Below, piece after piece: positions 1 to 9,330 of a DNA stretch of 64,000 bases. The notes beneath the pieces were generated by a model. That model was not told the origin of the DNA and did not search any database. It was given only the letters and a program-made list of their open reading frames with translations. Made by a program: the position numbers and the translations under genes. Source of the DNA: Pontibacter burrus (GTDB taxonomy: Bacteria > Bacteroidota > Bacteroidia > Cytophagales > Hymenobacteraceae); assembly GCF_010686685.1 (NCBI RefSeq), contig NZ_JAAGWD010000006.1:186001-250000 (forward strand). The letters are read 5' to 3'. How positions within the stretch are numbered: position 1 is the stretch's first letter; each line of letters begins with the position of its first letter.

Positions 1-912
1 ATCTCCTGCCTTAAAATTATAGCCGTTCACTCCTTCCTTCAGAAAGGCTGTGGCAGCCCCTACGGCATTGCTGCAGAGCAACGGGAAACCGGCAGCTGCA
101 AACTCGTGTACCACTACACCCCAGGGCTCAAAATGCGAAGGTAATACAAACACACCTGTCTGGCTAATGAACTGCGGCAAATCTGCAGGCTGCACAAAAC
201 CGATGTGCCTGATCTTCGGGTGCTTCGCAGCTGTAGCTTCCAAAGGCCCTGTTCCCAGGCACCAGAGTTCCCATTCATTCGGCTGCTCTTCCTGCAATTG
301 GATGAAAGCCTGCCACAAGTCTGTTATCCCTTTCTGCGGCACATAACGGCCTACATAGATAAAACGCTTCGGAAACACACTCCCTTTTACAGCATTTTCC
401 TGCTTGTAAATAGCCTGGAAATATGGCACATCAGCAGAATAGTACCCTTGCAGAATATGCTGATCTTTAAAACCCAGTTTAAGTGCATACGCCTTTTGCG
501 GAGCACCAGCCACAAAGGCATGTGTGAAAAGTCGTTGTAAGGTAAATGGTGCCACTACGCGCGCTAGTTGCTGTTTAAGGGTACCCTGCCAATGGTTGTC
601 CATCCCTACCAGCACTGGTATCTGTTTTTTAAAAGACCGGACCACGGCCAGGTACTCCTTATCCATCCAGCCGCTGCAAAATACAAAGGCAGGGTTAATT
701 GTGTGGCTTAGCTCGACCAGTTGCTCACGGCTATACACCTGCTTTTCGTACACCCGCACTCCATCAGGTATAGCAAACTGAAAAGGTGCCTCTCTGTTTA
801 CCGGCCAGCGCACAAGATGCACTTCTACCGCATGTTCCTCCGTGAGCGCTCTAATGCAGGACAGAAAATACCCGGCAAGCTCGGTATATAGAAAAAGGAC
901 TTTAGTCTTCAT
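1..912 (-). CDS. GT4 family glycosyltransferase, partial (C-terminus beyond left edge)
   Basis: Open frame of 304 codons from the ATG at 912 (reads MKTKVLFLYTELAGYF) with no stop before the window edge, so the C-terminus is missing. It is a GT-B sugar transferase of the GT4 type. The second half carries the nucleotide-sugar-binding pattern: FIYVGRYVPQKG near residue 195, then PSHFEPWGVVVHE with the E-x7-E arrangement and FPLLCSNAVGAA after it. It probably transfers one sugar of the surface glycan assembled by this locus, at the cytoplasmic membrane. It lies 38 bp downstream of the Wzy/WaaL-like gene and is probably co-transcribed. Donor and acceptor cannot be read from sequence. Confidence 0.88.
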   Translation of the reverse strand, partial: MKTKVLFLYTELAGYFLSCIRALTEEHAVEVHLVRWPVNREAPFQFAIPDGVRVYEKQVYSREQLVELSHTINPAFVFCSGWMDKEYLAVVRSFKKQIPVLVGMDNHWQGTLKQQLARVVAPFTLQRLFTHAFVAGAPQKAYALKLGFKDQHILQGYYSADVPYFQAIYKQENAVKGSVFPKRFIYVGRYVPQKGITDLWQAFIQLQEEQPNEWELWCLGTGPLEATAAKHPKIRHIGFVQPADLPQFISQTGVFVLPSHFEPWGVVVHEFAAAGFPLLCSNAVGAATAFLKEGVNGYNFKAGD

Positions 913-950
913 TTTGTATGTTATTTCGCCACTTCTCACCCGGTTAGAAA

Positions 951-2363
951 CTATAGCTTGCTACTACGTGGCTGGAAAACAGGCAACCTTGGCTCACTAA
1001 TAGGTTCAGCCTCTGGTAAAACGGCCTGTTCATCTTTTACAATATAAATAAGCAGCGTGAGCAACATCAGTACCTGTATGGTAAACGGGTTTAGCGATGC
1101 CGCCAGCCAGGACTCTACCATGTTGGAAGCAATAACAGCAAAGGCAATAGGGAATGCCAGGTAAGAGTTTTTAGCTGCCTTCAGGAACAATGTTGCCCAC
1201 CCTACTATAAACAGGACCAGCCCTATAAGTCCGGTATCCAGCCACACCGTAAGGAAGGCATTGTGCGCGTTGCCTTCATGCCCCCGCATGCTGAGTTCCC
1301 AGAAGTGCTGGTGGTATATCCATTCTGTGAAGCTAAATCCCCTGCCAATCCAGAAATTCTTAGGTATTTGTTCCCAGGCAAATTCACGGGCCACCACCCT
1401 TCCCCCACCAGCCTCCAGAGTATCTACTCTTAAATAGTTCTCAAACCCTAAGGTGTGTGCAATGGCTACAATATCAATATCTATAGTTACCAGCATAATT
1501 CCGATTAGAGCAGAAATCAGCAGGCCCGCCGTTTTATTCCATTTAGATAAAAACATAGTAACCAGGAATACAATGACGGCAATAGTTTGCCCGCGGGAGC
1601 CGCTCCAGATAAGAGATGAAAAAATAAGCAGGTAGATGATGAGGTGCATTCTTTTAGAAGTAACCTCCGGGAAGTAATGCTTTATGGTAAAATATAGCAT
1701 AAAGAACAAGAAACAGAACATGCCGAGGCCATTTGGATTACCTAACGCACCTGACGAGCGTCCCCCTCCTGCATACATTACCAGCGATGGATTAACCAGG
1801 TACATGATGTAACCTGCTAGCAGCACGGCAGTGCCCAGGTAAACGATGGCTTTCAGGAAATCTGTTTGATGCGCTCTGTACAAACTATAGAACAGCACTG
1901 GCACAATCAGGAAAAGTAACAAGTAGGAAAACGTTTTCTGGAAAGCAGTGAAAGGAACCGGGCTAAAAATGATGCAGAAGAAAGCAAATATTGCAAAGGG
2001 TAAAAGGAGCCTGTGCAATGACTTGCCGATATCTAAGGGAAGGGTATCACGACGGAAAAAGATGAAGGGCAGCAGGAGCAAAGGCATCAACAGCGTTTTC
2101 AGATCCTGTGAAAAGGAAAGGGCACGTATTCTGCTATCAGAAAGAATGAGTGTGAAAAAGAACAGAGTAAATACGTATAAGTATCTCCCTTGATTTTGAA
2201 GGTAAAACGCGAACAGCAACAATACAGGAATAGCTAATGTATTTAAGGCAACCCCAATAGCCAGCCAGCTAAGTAGTAACAGAAAGAGCTGCTTATAGTT
2301 TGTATGACTATAGGCTGTCCCGCTTTGTAAAAAATTTACCTTATGCCCTACTTTAACTTGCAA
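951..2363 (-). CDS. O-antigen ligase/polymerase (Wzy/WaaL-type) integral membrane protein
   Basis: A 470-residue, very hydrophobic protein with about ten to twelve membrane segments. Two features of the O-antigen ligase (Wzy_C) family are visible: GSRGQT at residues 255-260 and a large loop ending in GHEGNAHNAF around 361-370, followed by WLDTGLIGLVLF. The family polymerises repeat units or ligates glycan to lipid A core at the periplasmic face, and sequence alone does not separate the two jobs. Because this locus exports by an ABC transporter (Wzm/Wzt), a ligase role is at least as likely as a polymerase role. The TAG stop lies inside a CTATAG motif. Preceded by an AT-rich 69-bp gap. Confidence 0.85.
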   Translation of the reverse strand: MQVKVGHKVNFLQSGTAYSHTNYKQLFLLLLSWLAIGVALNTLAIPVLLLFAFYLQNQGRYLYVFTLFFFTLILSDSRIRALSFSQDLKTLLMPLLLLPFIFFRRDTLPLDIGKSLHRLLLPFAIFAFFCIIFSPVPFTAFQKTFSYLLLFLIVPVLFYSLYRAHQTDFLKAIVYLGTAVLLAGYIMYLVNPSLVMYAGGGRSSGALGNPNGLGMFCFLFFMLYFTIKHYFPEVTSKRMHLIIYLLIFSSLIWSGSRGQTIAVIVFLVTMFLSKWNKTAGLLISALIGIMLVTIDIDIVAIAHTLGFENYLRVDTLEAGGGRVVAREFAWEQIPKNFWIGRGFSFTEWIYHQHFWELSMRGHEGNAHNAFLTVWLDTGLIGLVLFIVGWATLFLKAAKNSYLAFPIAFAVIASNMVESWLAASLNPFTIQVLMLLTLLIYIVKDEQAVLPEAEPISEPRLPVFQPRSSKL

Positions 2364-2432
2364 GTTATTGGATATAGAAATAATTAGTTATTAATAATAT
2401 TCAATGCTGCTTACGAAGAACTAAATACATAA

Positions 2433-3533
2433 CTATTTAATCTCCAGTAAATCGAAGTACATTTCTCTGACCGCACGCCACTGATACTTCATTTGGAATA
2501 AAAGATAAAGTTCTCTTCCTTTAGTAATTAGCCATTCGTTCGATGTTTTCTCCCTGATCCTATCTGACAGTGCCCCCTCTTTTGTCATATCTACAAGTAG
2601 ATCAGGATCTTCTACGATCCATCTATTTAACTCCCGTTTATGCAATAGTACAGGTAATGAGTTTTGCATTGCCTCAATAGTTACGTTGCCAAAGCCCTCA
2701 ATTAATGAGCTAAGTACAAAGAGGTCTGCTATGGCGTATGCCTCAGCAATATCATCTGGAGACAACATAAAATTAATAAATCTTTCACCTAACATTCGCT
2801 TTCCCAAGGCAATGATATCATCATCCTGCACTTTACCACAAAGGACCAATGTCCAGGTGCTATCAAGTTTTGCTGCCTCCCTTACAACATAATCCATCCT
2901 TTTTACGCCTGCGTTAATAGCCCCGACGCTCAATAGCACAAAGGGTGTTTTAATACCATACTTTTCTCTAAGCTCATCTTTAGTACAACTGCCATAATAC
3001 TTCTTATTCTCTGGCAGGGTATTAGGGATCAGAGAAAATTTATTAACATATGGGTAGGCTTTGTTTGCTTCTTTAAAGTGCTCAATGTTGACTAAGTGTA
3101 CTTTATCACTCATCCTTATATAATGTTCAGGAGTCAAGTTAATACCCATCCCATATACCAGAACAGGATTACCTGGCAATAATTTTCTTAGCTGGTATAA
3201 TGTCTTGGCTACTCGGGGCTCCTGAGTATAAACTGTATTGTATTTTAAATTATGTCTGTTGATGAAAACCAGGAATTGAAGTGCAAATTGAGCATATTCT
3301 AACCCATAAAAATCATTTATCAGTTTATAACCTAATCTATGTAATAAACTAAGATCTATTAAGCCATCTAACACAACTTCATTAGCAGCAGAAATACCAG
3401 AGCCTTTAAAAAGAGTAACTTCTAGATTCTCTTTTGTCTCTGAGATAAGATTATTAAAAAGGTTTCTAGAGGCATTTTCATATCCTCTATCCTTCCTATG
3501 CTCAAGCCCAGAACTTAGAATCGCAATTTTCAC
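2433..3533 (-). CDS. GT4 family glycosyltransferase
   Basis: 366 residues starting MKIAILSSGLEHRKDRG. The GT-B fold C-terminal half shows FVLLSVGAINAGVKRMDYV near 200, a TWTLVLCGK strand, and LFVLSSLIEGFGNVTIEAMQ near 275-290 (E-x7-E), typical of GT4 enzymes using NDP-sugars. A member of the polysaccharide operon, 43 bp downstream of the next glycosyltransferase. Its AT content is visibly higher than the flanking housekeeping genes, in line with a variable, horizontally exchanged glycan locus. Sugar specificity is unknown. Confidence 0.85.
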   Translation of the reverse strand: MKIAILSSGLEHRKDRGYENASRNLFNNLISETKENLEVTLFKGSGISAANEVVLDGLIDLSLLHRLGYKLINDFYGLEYAQFALQFLVFINRHNLKYNTVYTQEPRVAKTLYQLRKLLPGNPVLVYGMGINLTPEHYIRMSDKVHLVNIEHFKEANKAYPYVNKFSLIPNTLPENKKYYGSCTKDELREKYGIKTPFVLLSVGAINAGVKRMDYVVREAAKLDSTWTLVLCGKVQDDDIIALGKRMLGERFINFMLSPDDIAEAYAIADLFVLSSLIEGFGNVTIEAMQNSLPVLLHKRELNRWIVEDPDLLVDMTKEGALSDRIREKTSNEWLITKGRELYLLFQMKYQWRAVREMYFDLLEIK

Positions 3534-3576
3534 TACCTACTTACAATTTAATACCTTTGTTATCAAGTTACACAAA

Positions 3577-4746
3577 TCATATCTCACGATATAATCTATT
3601 CAGTGCATCAGCATTCTTTGAAGGATTATGATCAGCAGTGATGTGCCTGAGCGCATGTTCCCCTTTTATCCTAATTAAAGCTGGATCATTACAGATGGAG
3701 TCAATAATATTATATAGCTCTTCCTCAATTATATTTGAAAACACCTTCCTATCTGTCTCTGAAGTAAGTTTCCCATTTCCTAAAGTATCTATAGGAACAT
3801 TAATTACCCACCCGCACTTATCATTATTAATTTCTGGCAATGCTCTAATGTTTGTAGTTATAACAGGGCAGGCTGCTGCCTGAGCCTCTAACACAGAGTA
3901 GCCATAGGTATCTGCATAAGTAGGTAGTAACCCTATATGTGTCTTCTTAAGTAACTCCAATACCTGATCATTAGATAGTTTAGAAAAAAGGGAAATATAA
4001 CGCGGATGCTTTTCAATTATTTGCAGAGCATTTTCTTTATCACTCTTAGTAGTTCCAGAAGCGTAGTCCCCATACTGTAAGGAGGATACAATATTCAACT
4101 TTATGGGCGATCCTTTTGATAATAGTTTGTCAAAGACTGCTAGAATCTCCTTCCCACCCTTTCTGAAGAAATCAGCTCCAATAATCGTAAATGTTATATA
4201 ATCATCATTAAGTAACTTATCTTCATAGGAGTTGATAAGCAATTCCTGAGGAGGGTGAAGTACCATAGTTTTGCCAAGTATGGTTTCTTTATACTTGGGG
4301 AATTTGTTCAGATAATTTGATTGTATGTTTTTTGTACACTCAGAGACTGCTATTAACTTTTTGCAATTACCTCCAGCAAGTAGTTCAATCCCCTTCCTCT
4401 CTAGCCAATCAGGTACACGTCCCCATCTGGGCAGCAATGTTTCGAAAGTTGTTACCCAAGGAGTATTGCCAAAACTAATTGTGTTAAAGAAATGATGTAT
4501 ATCTTTTGTTTTAAAAGGCTCGTAGTGGCTATTTAGGAAAAAGCTATTTGATGCATTATAATACTTGAAATATAGAGCATTAGGCAATCTAAAAATGTTT
4601 AGTCTTTTCTTCACAACATAGTCGCGATGTGGGATGCTAACAAAGTTTCTAACTTGGTTATAGCCTAAAGCATCTGTGTAAATTGTTCTGAGCATGGCAG
4701 CAGCGGAAGCTTTCTTTGGAGTACAACCTAAAGGACTAAGCAGCAA
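3577..4746 (-). CDS. GT4-like glycosyltransferase with an unusual start (possible 1-nt frameshift)
   Basis: 389 residues if a TTG at 4746 is used (reads (M)LLSPLGCTPKKASAAAM). The C-terminal half has FTIIGADFFRKGGKEIL, a GT4 donor-site strand, and TYADTYGYSVLEAQAAACPV near 275-295, so the family call is secure. The start is odd. Just upstream, in another frame, lies ATGAAAG followed by the TTG. Removing that single G would give a normal M-K-L-L-L-S-P-L-G beginning. As written, the ATG frame stops after five codons. Alternatives are a genuine TTG start, an internal ATG at residue 18, or a frameshift by mutation or sequencing error. Part of the same minus-strand operon. Confidence 0.78.
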   Translation of the reverse strand: MLLSPLGCTPKKASAAAMLRTIYTDALGYNQVRNFVSIPHRDYVVKKRLNIFRLPNALYFKYYNASNSFFLNSHYEPFKTKDIHHFFNTISFGNTPWVTTFETLLPRWGRVPDWLERKGIELLAGGNCKKLIAVSECTKNIQSNYLNKFPKYKETILGKTMVLHPPQELLINSYEDKLLNDDYITFTIIGADFFRKGGKEILAVFDKLLSKGSPIKLNIVSSLQYGDYASGTTKSDKENALQIIEKHPRYISLFSKLSNDQVLELLKKTHIGLLPTYADTYGYSVLEAQAAACPVITTNIRALPEINNDKCGWVINVPIDTLGNGKLTSETDRKVFSNIIEEELYNIIDSICNDPALIRIKGEHALRHITADHNPSKNADALNRLYREI

Positions 4747-4768
4747 CTTTCATAGAGTCCGAGTAAAT

Positions 4769-5905
4769 CTAAAAAGTAACCAAATTTGACATTACATCTA
4801 TAGTTTTCTTAATTACAGTATCCCATGTAAAGGATTTGATTACTAATTGCAAAGATGCCTCTTTTTTTTTATGTAATGATTGTGCACCCAACTCTATTGC
4901 TTCAACTATAGCCTGCCTCAATGCCTTTTTATTTGCCGGAGGAATAAGCCAACCATTTTCTTCTGATACCATGGTTCTGACAGCTCCTACATCAGTTGCA
5001 ACAATAGCAAGCCCTGAGGCCATCGCTTCTAGAATTACAGTAGGCATGCCCTCCGAATAACTGGGGCAAACCAGTACATCCACATCTCGAAGGACATGCT
5101 TTACTTCCTGCTCCTCCTTTATGAGTCCGAGGTACTTTATATTATCTTTCCTTAGCTGCTTCTCTTCGGGAATGGGACCTATAAAGATAAATTCAAAACT
5201 ATAGTTTGTATCCAATTCTTTCAGAACTTGCTGTAGTTCCTCAATCCCTTTTCTTCGCTCGTATCTTCCAATAAATATAAACTTCCTGGTTTGCCTATTT
5301 TCTCTAGCAAACTCTCCGATCCAGTTTCTTTCAATGCCTATCGGAATTTCAAGCACTGGTTTAAGCGTAATTGCCTCCTGCAATGCTGTTAATTTACCTC
5401 CCAATGAAAAAACAATATCAGCATGCCGCAAATTATATTTTACAGGTGTGCGCAGTAGCAAATGCTGTAATCTGACGTTAAGGTTAGGAGCCTTTTGGAA
5501 CATCTCAACCCCATGAAAATTAATTCCTATTGGGGGCAGTTTACTCCCATTCTTTTTCGCGTGAACCAACTTCCACCCGGTGAAGCCTTGTGCATATATA
5601 AAGTGTACATCGTTCTGTCTAAGTAGATCCCGATAAATAGTAGCAGCATAAAGATACGACTCCAGCACATAGTGTCCGGGATATTTACCAACAGAAGGAA
5701 ATGGAATGTAAACAGAATGGATGAAAGATAATTCATCTTTGGTAAAGCCTGATAGTTCAGTTGTATTTGCTTCTGCAGGACCGGTGTGGTATAGCAATAC
5801 TTCTACTTTCTGTTGAGCCAGGTATTTTGCTAGGTAATACGAGTGCTTTTGCATTCCACCCAGCACATAAGGGTAGATTCCGTCTGTTAGTAAGGCTATT
5901 CTCAT
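4769..5905 (-). CDS. GT4 family glycosyltransferase
   Basis: 378 residues, start MRIALLTDGIYPYVLGGMQK with the glycine-rich acceptor-domain loop usual for GT4 enzymes. FIFIGRYERRKGIEELQ lies near 205-220 and VCPSYSEGMPTVILEAMASG near 285-305, followed by AIVATDVGAVRTMV; these form the donor-binding half with E-x7-E. It is the most canonical GT4 of this locus. It sits 5 bp from the next upstream coding region and is presumably translated from the same polycistronic mRNA. Donor and linkage unknown. Confidence 0.9.
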   Translation of the reverse strand: MRIALLTDGIYPYVLGGMQKHSYYLAKYLAQQKVEVLLYHTGPAEANTTELSGFTKDELSFIHSVYIPFPSVGKYPGHYVLESYLYAATIYRDLLRQNDVHFIYAQGFTGWKLVHAKKNGSKLPPIGINFHGVEMFQKAPNLNVRLQHLLLRTPVKYNLRHADIVFSLGGKLTALQEAITLKPVLEIPIGIERNWIGEFARENRQTRKFIFIGRYERRKGIEELQQVLKELDTNYSFEFIFIGPIPEEKQLRKDNIKYLGLIKEEQEVKHVLRDVDVLVCPSYSEGMPTVILEAMASGLAIVATDVGAVRTMVSEENGWLIPPANKKALRQAIVEAIELGAQSLHKKKEASLQLVIKSFTWDTVIKKTIDVMSNLVTF

Positions 5906-5910
5906 CAGGT

Positions 5911-7056
5911 TTAATTATCCAAGGTTTGAATAAGCCGTGTATACTGCTGCAGGTTGTTGGGTGAGCTTTTTAGAAAGTGTTGCTTTGCCAATTCATTTGA
6001 TCTGCCCCGGTCGCTATAAGCTAAAACTTTTAGGTCTAATGCTACTTCACCATTAGTCACAATACCACAGCTATTCTTTAAAACAAATTGTGTGTAATCA
6101 CCAAGCTCAGGTGAGATTATAACACCCAACCCTGATATCAAATATTCTGCAAACTTCGTTGGGGAAGCAACCTGATTGGTTACGGTGTTTTCCCGAATGA
6201 GAATACCATAATCGGCGATTGCTAAATACTTGTTTACTTCTCCCGGCGAAACCCACTTAATACTAACCTGTTTAGGATACTGCTCCTGCAAGAATAAATT
6301 ATTTTCATCCGACTTGGAAAGAAATATCACCTTCATGTTTAAGCAAGAATCAAGTATAGGTAGTAAGAAACTTTTCAGCAAATTAAATGATTGCCACCCT
6401 GCTGTTGAACCCGAATAAACAAGTACAATATCGTCCTGCTGGTACCCCAGTTCATTTCTGAAAAAAGCAATATCTTCTTCGCTTCTTAGCTCGAGCTCAA
6501 AATGTGAACTCAGGGTACAAGGGATGACAGCATGCGCCTGTGAAGCATACTCATAACGCTCACCCCAGTAAGATACCAACTTTGAGGAAACAGCAATCCT
6601 ATAGTCCGAGGCCAGAACGGCAGCTCTCTCATATTTAGCAATTCCAGCTTTAAGTGATTCCTCTTCAACTACTTCGTACTCTTCCCATTCTGCCGCAATT
6701 GCACCTCTGCCATCGTAACATACCTTATTAAGTAACCCTATCTTTTTAAGGGATAAAGCGATGTTAGTTGCCAATACATTCCGGCAAATGACTACACGCT
6801 CTCCTGTAAAAAGGCAGACCAGCGCCAGCATAAATACGTTAAGCTGCCAGTTTTGCAGCTTCGGGAACATAGGTAAAACAATTGCACCTGGATAACTACG
6901 CTTAATTTTCATCTTGTTCAGTCGAAATTCCCTGATCGAAATGAATGCTACTAAACGCACTTTAGCCTTTAGATTATGGCTGAGAAAGTGGCAAACATCA
7001 ATTACCTGGCCCTCATAAACACCAGAAGGCTGATCCCCTAACGTAACGTAAAGCAT
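5911..7056 (-). CDS. glycosyltransferase-like protein (GT-B fold, divergent)
   Basis: 381 residues, MLYVTLGDQPSGVYEGQVID. The C-terminal half has features of a GT-B transferase: DDIVLVYSGSTAGWQSF near 215, a KVIFLSKS strand, and YGILIRENTVTNQVASPTKFAEYL near 310, where the last segment resembles the donor-site helix (P-x-K-x-x-E-Y) of surface-polysaccharide glycosyltransferases. The start ATG overlaps the wecB stop by one base (TAATG), pointing to translational coupling. The family is less certain than for the neighbours because the GT4 E-x7-E pattern is not obvious. Confidence 0.7.
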   Translation of the reverse strand: MLYVTLGDQPSGVYEGQVIDVCHFLSHNLKAKVRLVAFISIREFRLNKMKIKRSYPGAIVLPMFPKLQNWQLNVFMLALVCLFTGERVVICRNVLATNIALSLKKIGLLNKVCYDGRGAIAAEWEEYEVVEEESLKAGIAKYERAAVLASDYRIAVSSKLVSYWGERYEYASQAHAVIPCTLSSHFELELRSEEDIAFFRNELGYQQDDIVLVYSGSTAGWQSFNLLKSFLLPILDSCLNMKVIFLSKSDENNLFLQEQYPKQVSIKWVSPGEVNKYLAIADYGILIRENTVTNQVASPTKFAEYLISGLGVIISPELGDYTQFVLKNSCGIVTNGEVALDLKVLAYSDRGRSNELAKQHFLKSSPNNLQQYTRLIQTLDN

Positions 7057-8153
7057 TAAATAACTGTGTTTAGGATTTCTACAATCCGCTCTGTTGACTT
7101 ACCATCCCAAAGTGGGGGTACACTGCCCTTCTTATGATTACCGGATGAAATGTCGTTAACTGCTTTCATTACCTCATCTACTTCAAAATCCAATAGTATA
7201 TTGCTACCAATCTCAATAGTAGATGGTCTTTCTGTATTGGCTCTCAACGTAAAGCAGGGTACCTGCTTAAAAGTTGTTTCTTCTTGTATTCCACCACTGT
7301 CAGTTACTACAGCAAAGCAGTTGGCAATCAGTTTCTGAAACGAAAAGTAATCAAGCGGCTCTAAAATTATGATATTTGAATTAGATTCGATTGAAGCGTA
7401 TAAATCAGATTCCTTTAATTTTTTCACAGTTCTGGGATGTATAGGAAATACAACCTTCAAATCAACAGTAAGCCGGTCAAGCAACTGTACCAGTTTGTTG
7501 AGGCCTGCTGGCTCATCCACATTAGAGGGCCTGTGCATCGTCATCAGTACATAGCTTCTTGGTAGAAGCGCCAGGTCCTCTAATATTGTAGACTTATTTA
7601 TCTCATCCTCAAAAGCAACCAACGTATCGATCATGGTGTTGCCAACAAAGTGAATAGCTTCTTTTGGCTTGCCTTCTATTTCAAGATTTTTAACTCCGCT
7701 AGCTTCCGTTACAAAGTAGAAATCAGAAATTTCATCCGTCAGGATTCGGTTTATCTCTTCCGGCATCTCTCGGTCGAAGCTGCGGAGACCGCTTTCCAAG
7801 TGCGCAATTTTTATACCTAGTTTGTTTCCTGTAAGGGCTGCCGCAAAAGTAGAGTTCACATCCCCCACCACCAGCATCAGATCAGGTCTAAAATCAGAAA
7901 TGACCTTCTCCAGCCGGATCATGATTTCGCCCATTTGGGTATTGGCACTTGCAGCAGGAATATCTAAGAAGAAGTCTGGATATATATTAAGCTGCTGAAA
8001 GAAAACATCTGCCATTTTATGGTCGAAATGCTGGCCGGTATGGGCAATTTTGATGTTTATAGCATCAGCATACTTGGCCGTAACGACAGCTTTAAAACGG
8101 GTAATTTTTATAAAGTTTGGTCGGGTGCCAACTACGATCAGAATGTTTTTCAT
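7056..8153 (-). CDS. wecB: UDP-N-acetylglucosamine 2-epimerase (non-hydrolysing)
   Basis: 365 residues from the ATG at 8153 (MKNILIVVGTRPNFIK). The open frame extends further upstream, but that extension overlaps the preceding gene and lacks family similarity, so it was trimmed. Family motifs in order: VVGTRPNFIK, GQHFDHKMAD, GDVNSTFAAAL, HLESGLRSFDREMPEE, TMHRPSNVDEP and TDSGGIQEE, covering the catalytic acidic/histidine residues and the UDP site. The enzyme interconverts UDP-GlcNAc and UDP-ManNAc in the cytoplasm, feeding a ManNAc-type (or ManNAcA) residue into the glycan. No UDP-ManNAc dehydrogenase is seen in the window. Overlaps the downstream gene by 1 nt. Confidence 0.95.
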   Translation of the reverse strand: MKNILIVVGTRPNFIKITRFKAVVTAKYADAINIKIAHTGQHFDHKMADVFFQQLNIYPDFFLDIPAASANTQMGEIMIRLEKVISDFRPDLMLVVGDVNSTFAAALTGNKLGIKIAHLESGLRSFDREMPEEINRILTDEISDFYFVTEASGVKNLEIEGKPKEAIHFVGNTMIDTLVAFEDEINKSTILEDLALLPRSYVLMTMHRPSNVDEPAGLNKLVQLLDRLTVDLKVVFPIHPRTVKKLKESDLYASIESNSNIIILEPLDYFSFQKLIANCFAVVTDSGGIQEETTFKQVPCFTLRANTERPSTIEIGSNILLDFEVDEVMKAVNDISSGNHKKGSVPPLWDGKSTERIVEILNTVI

Positions 8154-8163
8154 CAGAAACGTA

Positions 8164-9330
8164 CTAATTTTGCAAAGCTGAATACAGCAGCTGAGAGATT
8201 TGTTCAATCCTCTTCTCCGGATCACATAGTTCAGCAATATGTTTTCTCCCAGCCTTGCCCATCTTCTCAGCAAAGTCAGGGTTTTTAATAAGTTCAATTA
8301 TACTGTCACCCATGCCCTCATAATCAAACTCCTTTATCAGATATCCTGTTTTCCCATCTAGTACATTCTCAGGTATACCATTGTGCAACGTAGAAACGAC
8401 AGGAAGCTCATGAGCGGCAGCTTCAGCAAGGCTAATGGCAAAGCCTTCTTGATCTCCTGAATTAGCAGTTACGCTGTGCTGTGCATATACCCAATGCTGG
8501 TTCAAGATTGGAAAACTCTGCTCTCTATTTAACACGCCCAGCATATTCACAGATGAAAGCAGGTCTAAAGATTTTATCCTTTCCTGTACTTGTTGTTTTA
8601 ACTCACCATCGCCTACAATAGTAAGTCTGCTGTTAGGCACTTTGTTCTTCACAATCCTAAAAGCCTGTAGTAGAGCGAAAGGATTTTTCTTAGCGGTTAG
8701 CCTCCCCAGAAAAATTATACCTGGATCTGATTTCCTTCTTTCAGACCATGTCAGAGGCGAAATACTTTTTACATCAATACCGTACCTAATAACCCTTATT
8801 TTTTCATTATTACACCCTAGCAAAACCAGGAGTTTTCGGATATAATGTGAAGCCGCAATTATATACTTTGCCTCGGTAAATACCTGCTTAAGCTTTAATA
8901 AATATACGGGATCGTTAGTAGCTGAAGTAACATCGTAGCCATGGACGTGTACTATAAATGGTATGTTGTGTTCTTTAAAATAGTCAACTAGCAAGACCGC
9001 AGAAGTTGCATAATCTACATAAGCAACGTCTGGTCTTTGTGTTAAGCTCTTGTTTAAGGCTTTATAAGCATAATGTTGTTGTACTTTGTTTTTATACTTA
9101 AAGCCATTCCCTCCTGCTATCTGACCAAATTTATAAGCTAAGAAAGAGTTGCTTAGCCCTTCTTCTGCATAACCAGTATATACGATGGAGTTTATAGAAG
9201 AACTTCTATCTGCAATCTTCCCACAATAATATATAACGTCTAACCCCTTACGCCCTAATCCCTCATATAAGTCATAGATAAAGGTTTCAGAAGGAGATAT
9301 TGATGTATGAGAGAAATAGCCTATTTTCAT
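8164..9330 (-). CDS. GT4 family glycosyltransferase (WcaL/AmsK-like)
   Basis: 388 residues, MKIGYFSHTSISPSETFIYD. Contains HVHGYDVTS near 125 (acceptor-domain histidine loop seen in colanic-acid-type GT4 enzymes), IIFLGRLTAKKNPFALLQAF near 205, and GDQEGFAISLAEAAAHELPV near 300, followed by STLHNGIPENV. The long donor-domain motif with E-G-F-x-I-x-x-x-E resembles colanic acid/amylovoran transferases; that subfamily assignment is by memory of the pattern. The start overlaps the upstream glycosyltransferase by 4 bp, indicating one operon. Confidence 0.88.
   Translation of the reverse strand: MKIGYFSHTSISPSETFIYDLYEGLGRKGLDVIYYCGKIADRSSSINSIVYTGYAEEGLSNSFLAYKFGQIAGGNGFKYKNKVQQHYAYKALNKSLTQRPDVAYVDYATSAVLLVDYFKEHNIPFIVHVHGYDVTSATNDPVYLLKLKQVFTEAKYIIAASHYIRKLLVLLGCNNEKIRVIRYGIDVKSISPLTWSERRKSDPGIIFLGRLTAKKNPFALLQAFRIVKNKVPNSRLTIVGDGELKQQVQERIKSLDLLSSVNMLGVLNREQSFPILNQHWVYAQHSVTANSGDQEGFAISLAEAAAHELPVVSTLHNGIPENVLDGKTGYLIKEFDYEGMGDSIIELIKNPDFAEKMGKAGRKHIAELCDPEKRIEQISQLLYSALQN

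Noticed and set aside
8019-8288. 89-residue plus-strand frame over wecB and a glycosyltransferase
   Set aside because: Antisense to two well-supported genes, no recognisable domain.
8154-8297. N-terminal extension of the UDP-GlcNAc 2-epimerase frame
   Set aside because: Overlaps the upstream glycosyltransferase by more than 100 bp; the family begins at the ATG at 8153.
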